64,000 nt of DNA from Methanotrichaceae archaeon (GTDB taxonomy: Archaea; Halobacteriota; Methanosarcinia; Methanotrichales; Methanotrichaceae). Location: assembly GCA_013178225.1 (NCBI GenBank), contig JABLXE010000002.1, forward strand, positions 62,001-126,000. The letters run 5' to 3'. The notes beneath the pieces were generated by a model that saw nothing but the letters and a program-made list of their open reading frames with translations, was not told the DNA's origin and made no database searches. Of this stretch, positions 42,783 through 51,684 are shown piece by piece. The translations under genes and the position numbers were made by a program. Positions within the stretch are counted from its first letter, which is position 1. Every line of letters begins with the position of its first letter.

Positions 42783-43883
42783 ATGAAACTCATGAGTAAT
42801 CTAACATCAAAGATGATGTTCATCCTGGGATCAGGCGTCGTGCTAATCGCTCTGATCGCTTTGGCTCATGGCGGCCCGGAATGTGAGTCTCTGGGCGGAG
42901 ATTGTGCAACTGATGGCGGCTGGGATCCCATGGCCAAGCTGGATGAGATCGGCACGGGAAATTACGATAAGGCTGCATCCAGCATCGGCACCAACTGGCC
43001 GCAAAAGTCCAGAGAGGTTCGCTGGAACCAGCCGGTATCTGCCTTTGAGAATGAAACTGCAAACGAGACCGAGGCTGCCACCGTTCAGAATGTGGTGACA
43101 CCGTCCGCGTCCAAAACGGAGGAGCAGAAGGAGCCACTATCCAGGAGCAGTCAGTTCCAGGAGTGGCTGGTGCCCTTTGATGCCATCACCGACCAGGATC
43201 TGCTTCTGGACATCAGCGAGAACGCCAGTGAGCATATACCCGGTTCGGTGTACCTGCCTTATCCGGAGTTCATGCTAGATGGAAACCTGAAGTCGGTGGA
43301 AGAGGTCGTCTTGATATTGGGTGATGCGGGCGTATCCGAGAACGACTCGGTCTTGATCTACGGCGAGTGCCTGCCCTGTGGCGGCGGTCCCTCGGCTGCC
43401 ACCTACGTCTACTGGATGATGAAGTCGCTGGGCCATGAAAATGTCAGAGTTCTGGATGGGACGGTAGAGGACTGGAAAGAGGCAGGGAATGCTGCCACTT
43501 CAGAGAGCATGGTTCTTCCGGGTACCGTTTACACGCCGCATATTACAATGCAGTACATCGGCAGCTACGAGTTCATAAAAGAGGGCAATCCCCAGATCAT
43601 CGATGCCAGATCCATGCAGGATTTCGGCATCAACTCCATCCCGGGGGCCATCAACATCCCTTACGAGAGCGTGCTGGACGAAAAGAAGCTGAAAGACGAG
43701 GCCACTTTGAGGAGGATCTTTGCGGTGATCAGCAAAGACCGTCCGGTGGTGGTGTACACCAATACCGGCATCAAGGCCTCGGTGGAGTGGTTCGTCCTGG
43801 AGCTATTGGGCTACGATGCAAAGCTTTATTCCTGGCAAGATTGGCTTTATAATCAGCAGCCGGAAGGGAACTTGAGCGGCTGA
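42783..43883 (+). CDS. Exported tandem rhodanese-like protein 1
   Basis: 366 residues. N-terminal membrane helix (MMFILGSGVVLIALIALAHG), then Cys pair CESLGGDC, a linker, and two rhodanese-like domains (about 130-245 and 255-365). The first has VLIYGECLPCGGGPSAATYVYW, a CxxC (C196, C199) in place of the usual active-site loop; the second has VVVYTNTGIKAS, with Thr at the position of the catalytic Cys. It probably sits outside the membrane. Function is not established: it may bind or relay sulfur, or be structural. Start ATG 42783; 9 bases before rhodanese 2. Confidence 0.82.
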   Translation: MKLMSNLTSKMMFILGSGVVLIALIALAHGGPECESLGGDCATDGGWDPMAKLDEIGTGNYDKAASSIGTNWPQKSREVRWNQPVSAFENETANETEAATVQNVVTPSASKTEEQKEPLSRSSQFQEWLVPFDAITDQDLLLDISENASEHIPGSVYLPYPEFMLDGNLKSVEEVVLILGDAGVSENDSVLIYGECLPCGGGPSAATYVYWMMKSLGHENVRVLDGTVEDWKEAGNAATSESMVLPGTVYTPHITMQYIGSYEFIKEGNPQIIDARSMQDFGINSIPGAINIPYESVLDEKKLKDEATLRRIFAVISKDRPVVVYTNTGIKASVEWFVLELLGYDAKLYSWQDWLYNQQPEGNLSG

Positions 43884-43892
43884 GGTTGATGT

Positions 43893-44774
43893 ATGAACGG
43901 ACTTGGAGTTTATAGATGGATCTTGGCGCTGCTTTTGATCGCCTGCACGTTATTGGGCTCGGCCAGTGCAGGATGTTCCGCCTGCGGCGGCGGAAGCGGG
44001 GGCCGTGATATGGCCGCCTGGCAGGAGAGCATCAATAGCTGGGCGGGAGAGGAGATAATTGCCACCTCCTCGCCTGCTCCGGCGGAGACCGCTGCTCCTC
44101 GCGAGGGGAGCTTTGCCGAGGCCCTGGTTCCGGCCTCTTCTGTCGTAAGCTCGGACAAAGTGCTGGACGTGAGAGCTGAAGGCTCCGGCCATATCGGTGG
44201 GACGGTTGCTCTTCCCTACACCAGCCTCCTGAACGACCAGAGCATGCCGAAATCTGTTGACGAGACGGCGGAGGCCCTCGGCGCTGCAGGCATCAGTCAA
44301 AACGATGCGGTAATTCTGGTGGGAAGCGATCCTTCGGAGGTGGCTTACGTCTACTGGGCCCTGAAATACCTGGGACACCAGAACGTCCAGATACTTGATG
44401 CAGTGGCCGCGAACTGGAAGCCGGGGCAGAGGGAATCGCAGACTCTCCTGTCCACGACCTACACGCCCAGCCCGAACCAGCAGCTCTTGTCCGCATCAGA
44501 TGACCTGAAAGATGGCAGCGCTCAGATTATCGATGCCAGATCCATGCAGGATTTCGGCATGGGCTCTGTCCAGGGTGCGGTAAACGTTCCCGCAGAAGCC
44601 GTAACCAAAGATGGCCTGATCAAGGACCAGGCCGCTCTCGAAAAGGTCTTTGGCTTCTTGAACCGTCAAAAGCCGGTCATAGTCTATGCAAAGTCCGCCC
44701 AACAGGGTTCTCCGGCGTGGCTTGCGCTCACATTGTTGGGCTACGATGCCAGGCTCTATCCTGAGCAGAGCTGA
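43893..44774 (+). CDS. Exported tandem rhodanese-like protein 2 (both catalytic Cys lost)
   Basis: 293 residues. Signal peptide (WILALLLIACTLLGSASAG), then CSACGGGSGG, a spacer and two rhodanese-like domains. The first lacks the CxxC loop (VILVGSDPSEVAYVYW); the second has VIVYAKSAQQGS in place of the catalytic Cys. It is shorter than its neighbours and lacks a C-terminal extra domain. It shares near-identical DNA with rhodanese 1 at 44523-44560. It may act as a non-catalytic partner; inference only. Confidence 0.8.
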   Translation: MNGLGVYRWILALLLIACTLLGSASAGCSACGGGSGGRDMAAWQESINSWAGEEIIATSSPAPAETAAPREGSFAEALVPASSVVSSDKVLDVRAEGSGHIGGTVALPYTSLLNDQSMPKSVDETAEALGAAGISQNDAVILVGSDPSEVAYVYWALKYLGHQNVQILDAVAANWKPGQRESQTLLSTTYTPSPNQQLLSASDDLKDGSAQIIDARSMQDFGMGSVQGAVNVPAEAVTKDGLIKDQAALEKVFGFLNRQKPVIVYAKSAQQGSPAWLALTLLGYDARLYPEQS

Positions 44775-44828
44775 TTTGGCGGACGGGAAAATAAGGGATC
44801 AAAGGGACACAAAGGAAGGACTGAAGCG

Positions 44829-46361
44829 ATGAACGTGCGCAGATTTGGGCTGCTGGTGCTGCTGGTGACATTTGTTCTGGCCTGGGATGCCTCAGCCGTT
44901 TGTTCCACCTGCGGCAACAGCCTGGAACAGCAACAGGCAGCGGTAGAAGCAGGCTGGGCCACCTTCTTGGGAACGGCTCTCGGTGCCCAGACGATCAACC
45001 AGATTGCAGATGGTTCGCAGACGGGGCCGGTCCCGGCTAATAATTCGGAACCTGAAAATGCCTCGCAAACAGAGGCTGCAATCCCGGTGGACCAGAGGAG
45101 CGGCAGCCTTGCCCGGGTTCTGGTGCCGCTGTCGGCCGTCGGGAACCAGGATGTAATACTGGACATAAGTCCCTCGGCAACAGAGTACATACAAGGCGCT
45201 GTGGCCATCAACTATGAGACTTTGCTCGATGAGAACAAGCGCCTCCGGCCGGCATCGGAGCTGGCCAGGCTATTTGGAGATGCCGGCATATCGGAAAACG
45301 ACTCGGTACTGATCTACGGCGAGTGCCAGCCCTGCGGCGGCGGTCCCTCGGCTGCCACCTACGTCTACTGGGCTATGAAGTACCTGGGACACCAGAGGGT
45401 GCAGGTTCTGGATGGCGGAATAGACGACTGGGTGGCTGCCCGCATGCCTACCGAGGCTGAACCTGCAACGCTTCCTCCCGTGGCTTACAGGCCCACCATA
45501 CGGCCGGAGCTTATGGCCAGCTATGAGTACGTCGTGAACGGCCAGGCCCAGATAGTGGATGCGAGAACCGCACCGGAATTCGAGGCAGGTTCCGTCCCCG
45601 GAGCCATCAACATCCCCTACGAGAACGTACTGGACGAAAAAAAGATCAAGGACCAGTCCGGGCTGGAGCAGACCTTTGCCGCATTGACCGAGGACCGCCC
45701 GGTAGTGGTCTACACCAACACCGGCGTCAAGGCCTCTATGGTCTGGTTCGCGCTCAGCCTGATGGGCTATGATGCCAGGCTCTTCACCTGGCAGGACTGG
45801 CTGGAAAACCAGCCCACTCTTGGAATCCGGCTTCAGAACGTCTCCGCTCTCCCCAATCCTGCTCAAACCGGAAGTGTAGTCACGATCACGGCAGTCTTTG
45901 CCGAGAAGTCAGCAAAACCTCTTGCCGAGCCTTTGGAGGATGCGGTCCTTTCCGCGGAAAATGTCTCTGAAAACTATACCAATAACACCATCCTCACCAT
46001 AAAGGGATGCGCCACCTGCGGCTTTGGATCGCCCCAGGGCTTTGCTGACATCAGCTCGGATTCGGGAATTGTGCAGATAGGCTCCACCACGAGGACCGTA
46101 AAGGCCAATGCCTCCGATAACGGTTTCAGCTGCAGCGGCCGGATCACCACTCAATCGGGGACGCAGGTGGCCAAGGTCATCATGAAGCGCGTCTCAGGCG
46201 ATGAGTTTTCTGGAATCTGGAACGCGAACGTAGCCTCAGGAAACTACAGCCTCACCCTGGAGGCGACAGGAAACGGGATTACAGAGACTTTTGCCAATGT
46301 GCTGCAGATCGAGATAGTGCCGCCGGCCAGCAAATATAAGAACCTTGGAAAATATAATTAG
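44829..46361 (+). CDS. Exported tandem rhodanese-like protein 3 with C-terminal domain
   Basis: 510 residues. Signal peptide with CSTCGN just after it (AVCSTCGNSLEQQQA), two rhodanese-like domains: VLIYGECQPCGGGPSAATYVYW (C166, C169) and VVVYTNTGVKAS (Thr at the catalytic position), then about 150 residues of strand-rich C-terminal domain with another Cys pair (KGCATCGFGSPQ) and a Cys in NGFSCSG. Its active loops are those of protein 1. It leads directly, 9 bases later, into the subtilisin gene. Confidence 0.82.
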   Translation: MNVRRFGLLVLLVTFVLAWDASAVCSTCGNSLEQQQAAVEAGWATFLGTALGAQTINQIADGSQTGPVPANNSEPENASQTEAAIPVDQRSGSLARVLVPLSAVGNQDVILDISPSATEYIQGAVAINYETLLDENKRLRPASELARLFGDAGISENDSVLIYGECQPCGGGPSAATYVYWAMKYLGHQRVQVLDGGIDDWVAARMPTEAEPATLPPVAYRPTIRPELMASYEYVVNGQAQIVDARTAPEFEAGSVPGAINIPYENVLDEKKIKDQSGLEQTFAALTEDRPVVVYTNTGVKASMVWFALSLMGYDARLFTWQDWLENQPTLGIRLQNVSALPNPAQTGSVVTITAVFAEKSAKPLAEPLEDAVLSAENVSENYTNNTILTIKGCATCGFGSPQGFADISSDSGIVQIGSTTRTVKANASDNGFSCSGRITTQSGTQVAKVIMKRVSGDEFSGIWNANVASGNYSLTLEATGNGITETFANVLQIEIVPPASKYKNLGKYN

Positions 46362-46370
46362 AAGGCAAGT

Positions 46371-48218
46371 GTGAAAGCCAAGCCCTTGCTATATTTTATC
46401 CTTCTGGCCTGTCTTCTCAGCTCTGCGGCCGCCACTTCACCGGGTCTCCCGGAGAACAAGGCCACCCGGTGGTTCCAGCAGGAGTACGAGAGCTATCTTG
46501 CACCCGGCAAGTCCGATCAAACGCCGCCGGCGATTTATGGAGTATCGGTCTCGCCAACGGTCTTGAAGTGCGGCGATCCCAGGTCTGAGATCAACGCCTA
46601 TATTCACGACCAGGCCGGCATCGAGATGGTTTATGCCGATATCGGCAGCCGCATGAATCTGATGCTGGATCTGGACCTGGATCACAGGTACACCGGCTAT
46701 TGCGGGTCGAACCTTCATGCGGGAACTTACAAGGTCACTATCGTGGCCATAGACAAATCCGGAAATGCAGCTCGAGATGAGACTGCCAGGCTCACCATCG
46801 TCGATCCCGGTGACCTGAACGGCAACCGCATTGAAGACAGCCTGGAGAAGCAGAAGGATGAGAATCTGAAAGTGATTGTTCTGCATGACGGCAATCTGAG
46901 CGGCCTTCCGGCGGCAGAGAAGCTGGAGGTCTTGCCGGCCAGCTCCGTGACCCTTCCCGGGGACCGGCTGGAAGAGATCTCCAAAATAAAAGGGGTCAAG
47001 GGCATATACCAGGATCAGAAGCTGAAAGTGATGGCCGGTCCTGGCTCTGGCGTCTCCCGCGTTGGCGCTGATGCGGTCAGAGAGTCGGGCCTTGATGGCA
47101 AAGGAGTGACCGTTGCGCTGATTGACACCGGAGCCGACGCAAATCACCAGTCGTTGAAGGACAAGATTGTGGCCTTCAAGGACTTCGTGAACGACCAGAC
47201 GGAAGCCTACGACGACAACGGCCATGGCACCCATTGCGCCAGCCTGATCGCCGGAGGTGATGGAGTCGGCATAGCTCCGGGAGCAAAGCTGGCCGTGGTC
47301 AAGGTCATGGACCGGGAAGGAGCATGCTATCTATCCGATGCCCTCAAGGCGCTGGACTGGTGTCTGGAGAACAAGGATCGCTATGGAATCGAGGTTGTCT
47401 CCTTCAGTGTCGGCGGAGATGGCCCATCAGACGGCACATCCCTGCTTGACGAGGCCTGTGACCGCATGGTTGACGAGGGGCTGGTGATGTGCGTTGCCGC
47501 CGGGAATTCAGGGCCTGACGAGGGATCGATAGTCATTCCCGGCGATGCCGACCAGGTGATCACAGTCGGGGCCATCGATCAAGATGATGTCGTCTTCGAG
47601 CTGTCCTCAAGGGGGTCGTCCTCGTCCGAGGACATCAAGCCGGACCTGGTAACCCTGGGTGTGGACGTGGTATCGGCTCTGGCTGGATCAAAGGACGGCT
47701 ACAGCTCCATGAGCGGCACCTCCATGGCTGTTCCTCGGGTCTCGGGAGCAGCGGCGCTGCTGCTGCAGGCAGACCCGGATCTTGCGCCCTCTGACGTCAA
47801 GAGGATCCTCCTCAAGACCGCCGATGACCTCGGCGCTGAAGGTCCTGACTACGTTTACGGCTACGGCGCTCTGAACCTGTCCCGGGCTTTATCGAGCACG
47901 ACTCACAGGACTGCGGAGTTGAGGGCCCCGGAGCTTGAGTCTGTAGAGCTTTCTCGCGACGAGGGCCAGGTGGGGGACGCGGTCATGATCGAGGCTCGCG
48001 CGGCGGGCGATATCAAGGCCATAAGCTCGCTGGTAAAGGGCCCGGACAGAGGGCTGGAGATACCGATGGATGACTTCGATATGAACGGCATTTACACAGC
48101 CCGCTGGGAGACCAGCTTCTGGACTCCGGGCAGTTACGATATCAATGTCGAGATGCAGGGGAAATTTGGAGAGAAAGCATCTCTGGCAGTCCCTTTTTAC
48201 CTGAATCCCAGGATGTGA
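46371..48218 (+). CDS. Exported subtilisin-like serine protease (S8)
   Basis: 615 residues. Signal peptide (LLYFILLACLLSSAAATSPG), an Ig-like N-terminal domain (ending ARLTIVDPGDLNGNRIED), a propeptide-like segment, and a peptidase S8 domain. Catalytic triad: Asp252 (ALIDTGAD), His285 (NGHGTHCAS) and Ser451 (SGTSMAVP); AAGNSGPDEG carries the oxyanion Asn. A C-terminal beta domain of about 90 residues follows. It would act at the cell surface. Start GTG 46371, 9 bases after rhodanese 3, so it is likely co-transcribed with the array and might process these proteins. Confidence 0.92.
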   Translation: MKAKPLLYFILLACLLSSAAATSPGLPENKATRWFQQEYESYLAPGKSDQTPPAIYGVSVSPTVLKCGDPRSEINAYIHDQAGIEMVYADIGSRMNLMLDLDLDHRYTGYCGSNLHAGTYKVTIVAIDKSGNAARDETARLTIVDPGDLNGNRIEDSLEKQKDENLKVIVLHDGNLSGLPAAEKLEVLPASSVTLPGDRLEEISKIKGVKGIYQDQKLKVMAGPGSGVSRVGADAVRESGLDGKGVTVALIDTGADANHQSLKDKIVAFKDFVNDQTEAYDDNGHGTHCASLIAGGDGVGIAPGAKLAVVKVMDREGACYLSDALKALDWCLENKDRYGIEVVSFSVGGDGPSDGTSLLDEACDRMVDEGLVMCVAAGNSGPDEGSIVIPGDADQVITVGAIDQDDVVFELSSRGSSSSEDIKPDLVTLGVDVVSALAGSKDGYSSMSGTSMAVPRVSGAAALLLQADPDLAPSDVKRILLKTADDLGAEGPDYVYGYGALNLSRALSSTTHRTAELRAPELESVELSRDEGQVGDAVMIEARAAGDIKAISSLVKGPDRGLEIPMDDFDMNGIYTARWETSFWTPGSYDINVEMQGKFGEKASLAVPFYLNPRM

Positions 48219-48225
48219 AGCTGAT

Positions 48226-48786
48226 ATGCCTTTAGAGCCCTGGCAGGAGATCTCCCGCATAGGACTAAAACTGGTAAATGGCGGCCTGACCAACTCTCGC
48301 TTCGGAAACATCAGCCTTCGCGAGGGAGGGAAGATCTACATTACCTGCACCGGTTCCATGCTGGATGAGATCGCCTCAGATCAGGTGGTGGAGGTCGATT
48401 TGGAGGGCAGCTGCCCCTCGGCCAGCAGCGAGACCTGTGTGCATCAGGCTATCTATCGATGCGGTGACTGCCGGGCCGTGATTCACACTCACTCACCCTA
48501 TTCAGTGACGCTGTCGCTGGTCGAGGAAGATCGGATCGTGCCCATAGATAGCGAGGGCATCGCGTTCCTTGGAGCCGTACCGGTAGTGAAAGGCAGGTTC
48601 GGCAGCCAGGAGCTGGCCGATAGCGTCTCTCGGGCTTTGAGATTTCACAAGGCCTGCGTCGCGCGAGGACACGGCGCTTTTGTCACAGGCGAAAGCCTGT
48701 TGGAGGCCTATACCACCGCCTGCATGGTCGAGCACAGCTCTCAGGTGGGTTATCTGGTGAAGGTATTTCAGCGAAACGTGCCGTGA
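48226..48786 (+). CDS. Class II aldolase/adducin family protein (fuculose-phosphate aldolase-like)
   Basis: 186 residues. A zinc-dependent class II aldolase: NGGLTNSRFGNISLRE, ITCTGSMLDEIASDQVVEV, SSETCVHQAIYR, the zinc His pair IHTHSPYSVTLS, and RGHGAFVTGESLLEAY. Archaeal members cleave fuculose or other sugar phosphates or act in aromatic or pentose metabolism; the exact substrate cannot be told. The ATG at 48226 is 7 bases after the subtilisin stop. No signal peptide, so it is cytoplasmic. Confidence 0.88.
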   Translation: MPLEPWQEISRIGLKLVNGGLTNSRFGNISLREGGKIYITCTGSMLDEIASDQVVEVDLEGSCPSASSETCVHQAIYRCGDCRAVIHTHSPYSVTLSLVEEDRIVPIDSEGIAFLGAVPVVKGRFGSQELADSVSRALRFHKACVARGHGAFVTGESLLEAYTTACMVEHSSQVGYLVKVFQRNVP

Positions 48787-49169
48787 GGTGCCGGTAGATG
48801 TTTTTAGCAACGGGCTGGTCATTAGATTGATTTTGGAGGAGTTTAGGCGCGTGGGAACGGGCCGGGTGATTGGATAAACCCCTTGTTGCCGCCTTTGCTT
48901 CTCGCTCAAGGCGTTCTCTTGTTATTGGTCTCTGGATCCTGCCAGCTCGGCCCGACAATGGGCAGTGGGGGAAAGATTTATATCTTAAATCTTCATCTTT
49001 TTAATTGAGCGGGTAATTCTAATTTTCATAATCCACACTGAACCCCCACTCTCCTACCCGCTCACATTCTAATGACTTCCTCTCTGCCTCGGGTAGTTTC
49101 ATCCATAGATCCATAATCCTGTAGATAACTTGTCAAAAAGTCTATTAATCCAGCAGTTGATTTAAAAGC
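48787..49169. other. Intergenic region between aldolase and site-2 protease, candidate ncRNA
   Basis: A 383-base gap. The first 180 bases show nothing recognisable. A TATA box (ATTTATATCT, 48975-48984) predicts a transcript start near 49005. At that point a 9-bp inverted repeat begins: gagcgggta (49007-49015) and tacccgctc (49055-49063), loop 39 bases. The site-2 protease ATG is 165 bases further on, so this could be a structured leader or a separate small RNA. Confidence 0.35.
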
Positions 49170-50300
49170 ATGAACTCCTCCTTCCAGATAGGCAAAGTTA
49201 TGGGGATACCGTTGCGTCTCCATATCACCTTTCTGGCCATCATACCCTGGATCGCGCTGATATTCGGGTCGGTCTCCATGCCGGACCCGTTTTTCGGAAA
49301 GACTTATGGATTTGGGGCAGTTGAGCCGCCGCTGGTCAGATGGGCTTATTCATTTGCTTTTGCCATTCTGCTGTTTGTGTGCGTGGCCCTGCATGAGCTG
49401 GGCCATTCTTATGTCGCCAGGGTAAACGGCATCAGCATCAGGAGCATCACCCTCTATCTTTTCGGCGGAGTGGCGGCAATGGAGGAGATTCCCCGCGAGC
49501 CCCGTCTGGAACTGAAGATGGCCTTTGCCGGTCCCGGCGTGAGCGGGGTTCTGGGAATTCTATGTATGCTTTTGTACAGCCAGTCGGCGGCATTTCTCGG
49601 AGAGGAGCACCCATTCTCCACCCTTCTCCTGACCCTGGGGGTCATGAACCTGATACTGATGGGCTTCAATCTGCTTCCGGCCTTTCCCATGGACGGGGGT
49701 CGTCTCCTGAGGGCATATTTTGCAACCAGGATGCCCTACGTCACCGCCACCAGAAGAGCGGCCAGCCTGGGCAAGATGTTCGCGATATTCATGGGCATTC
49801 TGGGGCTTTTCTCCTTCAACTTCCTGCTGCTGCTCATTGCCTTCTTCGTCTACATCGGGGCCTCTGAGGAGGAGAAGGCCACTGCCATTGATATCAGCCT
49901 GGAAGGAATTCATGTTCGGAACATCATGTCCTCACAGGTCCAGACTGTCGGCCCGAATATGAGCTTGAGGGCGTTAATGGACCTCATGTTCAGGGAAAAG
50001 CACCGGGGCTATCCGGTGATGGATAGCGGTGCGCTGCAGGGAATTGTGACCATCAGCGACGTGCAGAGAGTTCCCGATTCCCAAAGGGATTTAACGACCG
50101 TAGGAGAGGTCATGTCCAGAAAGCTATTTGTAATTGGGCCCGAGGAAGAGGCATCAGCGGCCATGAAGATGATGCAAGAAAAGGGCATCCGAAGACTTCC
50201 GGTGATGGAGGAAGATAAAATGGTGGGAATAGTGTCCAGGGAGGACCTGGTAAGAGCCATAGAGCTCTGGTCCGAGAGGCAATTTTCTGAGAGGTCGTAG
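49170..50300 (+). CDS. Site-2 protease family (M50) membrane protease with CBS pair
   Basis: 376 residues. An intramembrane metalloprotease: zinc motif HELGH at residues 75-79 and the second metal ligand in PAFPMDGGR (Asp175). The N-terminal half has about six helices. The C-terminal half (about 250-370) holds two CBS domains (VRNIMSSQVQTVGPNMSLRA, VGEVMSRKLFVIGPEEEA), which in related proteins sense adenine nucleotides. Substrates unknown; it may process membrane-bound regulators. The ATG at 49170 gives an intact N-terminus. The TraB gene follows at 3 bases. Confidence 0.94.
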   Translation: MNSSFQIGKVMGIPLRLHITFLAIIPWIALIFGSVSMPDPFFGKTYGFGAVEPPLVRWAYSFAFAILLFVCVALHELGHSYVARVNGISIRSITLYLFGGVAAMEEIPREPRLELKMAFAGPGVSGVLGILCMLLYSQSAAFLGEEHPFSTLLLTLGVMNLILMGFNLLPAFPMDGGRLLRAYFATRMPYVTATRRAASLGKMFAIFMGILGLFSFNFLLLLIAFFVYIGASEEEKATAIDISLEGIHVRNIMSSQVQTVGPNMSLRALMDLMFREKHRGYPVMDSGALQGIVTISDVQRVPDSQRDLTTVGEVMSRKLFVIGPEEEASAAMKMMQEKGIRRLPVMEEDKMVGIVSREDLVRAIELWSERQFSERS

Positions 50301-50302
50301 AT

Positions 50303-51559
50303 TTGGAAGATAACGGAGCAACAGCAGCGTCTTCGCAGAGACCGGATGTCGCAAATGAAAGCAGCAATCACATTTCTGCAAGCGGAGTTCATGAGGTAAT
50401 AATAGTTGGAACGGCTCACGTCTCGGAGAAGAGCGTCCAAGAGGTTACAGCAGCCATAGAGGAGGCAAAGCCCGATATTGTGGCGGTGGAGCTATGTCCT
50501 GCCCGGTACCGCGCGCTGACCGGACAGGAAGAGGAGCAGGAGATCAAGATCAGCGAACTCCTAAGTGGCGGTAAGCTCTACATTTTCATGGTGCAGTGGT
50601 TCCTGGCTTACATCCAGAAGAAGATCGGCTCGGAGATGGGGGTGAAGCCTGGAGCTGAGATGCTGGCGGCAATTGAGGCCGCGCAGAAGAGCGGCGCGCG
50701 AGTGGCGCTTGTTGACCGAGATGTGAGCATCACCATTCAGCGTTTCTGGTCGGCCATGGGTATCGTTGATAAGATCCGGCTCATCTCATCGCTGATTCCC
50801 GCGGCCCTGGGATGGGGCGAAGAGGAGATCGATATCGATAGCATAACCCAGGATGACATCGTCTCTCAGATGATCGCCGAGTTCCGCAAGATATCGCCCT
50901 CGGCTGCAGCAGTGCTGGTGGACGAGAGGGACGCCTACATCGCTCAAAACCTGGTTCAGCTCTCCCACGAGGGCCGGGTCCTGGCGGTGGTGGGCGCGGG
51001 CCACAAGGGCGGAATCAAGAACTACCTGGCCCACCCGGAAACCATTCCGGCAATTGAGCCTCTGCAGGTCAAGTCGGCTCGCAAGTTCACCTTTGCCAAG
51101 GCCTTTGGAATTGCAGTAACTCTGCTGATCGTGGCCACCTTCGGACTGGTGCTGCTGAAGGGGGCCTCCAGCCAGAACATACTTCTGGCCATGGGCATCT
51201 GGTTCCTGGTCACGGGAGGCTTGAGCGGCCTGGGAGTGGTCATCGCCAGGGGCCATCCGCTCTCGGCTCTGACCGCGTTCCTGGTGGCCTGGATGACCAC
51301 TCTTAACCCGCTGGTGGCAGCAGGCTGGTTTGCCGGCATGGTCGAGGCCTGGAAGCTGAAGCCCACGGTATCCGACCTGAAGACGCTGGCCCAGGCCGAG
51401 AGCTTTGATGAGATGATGAAGAACAGGCTCTTCAAGGTGATACTGGTGGCTGCTCTGGCAAACGTGGGCGCTATGGCCGGGACGTTCCTGGGAATCTACC
51501 TAATCTGGCAGAGGCTGGGCCTGATCAACCCGGCGGAGCTGTTGCAGGGCATAATCTAG
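50303..51559 (+). CDS. TraB family membrane protein
   Basis: 418 residues. The TraB/PrgY domain is seen at about 30-265 (VIIVGTAHVSEKSVQEVTAA, DIVAVELCPARYRAL, VALVDRDVSITIQRFWSAM, VLVDERDAYIAQNLV, VLAVVGAGHKGGI), with GTAHVS and the C-terminal H of GAGHKGG among the conserved residues. Four helices follow. TraB proteins are predicted metalloprotease-like or peptide-binding; function is unproven. Start TTG 50303, 3 bases after the site-2 protease stop, so the two are co-translated. Confidence 0.87.
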   Translation: MEDNGATAASSQRPDVANESSNHISASGVHEVIIVGTAHVSEKSVQEVTAAIEEAKPDIVAVELCPARYRALTGQEEEQEIKISELLSGGKLYIFMVQWFLAYIQKKIGSEMGVKPGAEMLAAIEAAQKSGARVALVDRDVSITIQRFWSAMGIVDKIRLISSLIPAALGWGEEEIDIDSITQDDIVSQMIAEFRKISPSAAAVLVDERDAYIAQNLVQLSHEGRVLAVVGAGHKGGIKNYLAHPETIPAIEPLQVKSARKFTFAKAFGIAVTLLIVATFGLVLLKGASSQNILLAMGIWFLVTGGLSGLGVVIARGHPLSALTAFLVAWMTTLNPLVAAGWFAGMVEAWKLKPTVSDLKTLAQAESFDEMMKNRLFKVILVAALANVGAMAGTFLGIYLIWQRLGLINPAELLQGII

Positions 51560-51576
51560 GGTCCAGCAGCTGGACC
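51560..51576 (+). terminator. Hairpin after TraB gene
   Basis: A 7-bp perfect inverted repeat (ggtccag / ctggacc, 3-base loop) starts at the base after the TraB stop. Probable terminator; no T run follows. Confidence 0.35.
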
Positions 51577-51684
51577 GGGTCCTGGGAAAGCACAACCTGC
51601 AATCACTGCCCCCTGAATATATTTTGGCCCATCTCATCTGGGCTGCGGCAACCAGATACTCTCATGAAAGAATATCAAAAAGAA

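Noticed and set aside
42783-46361. CRISPR-like or tandem DNA repeats in the rhodanese array
   Set aside because: Repetition comes from paralogous coding sequence; no regular spacing of short repeats.
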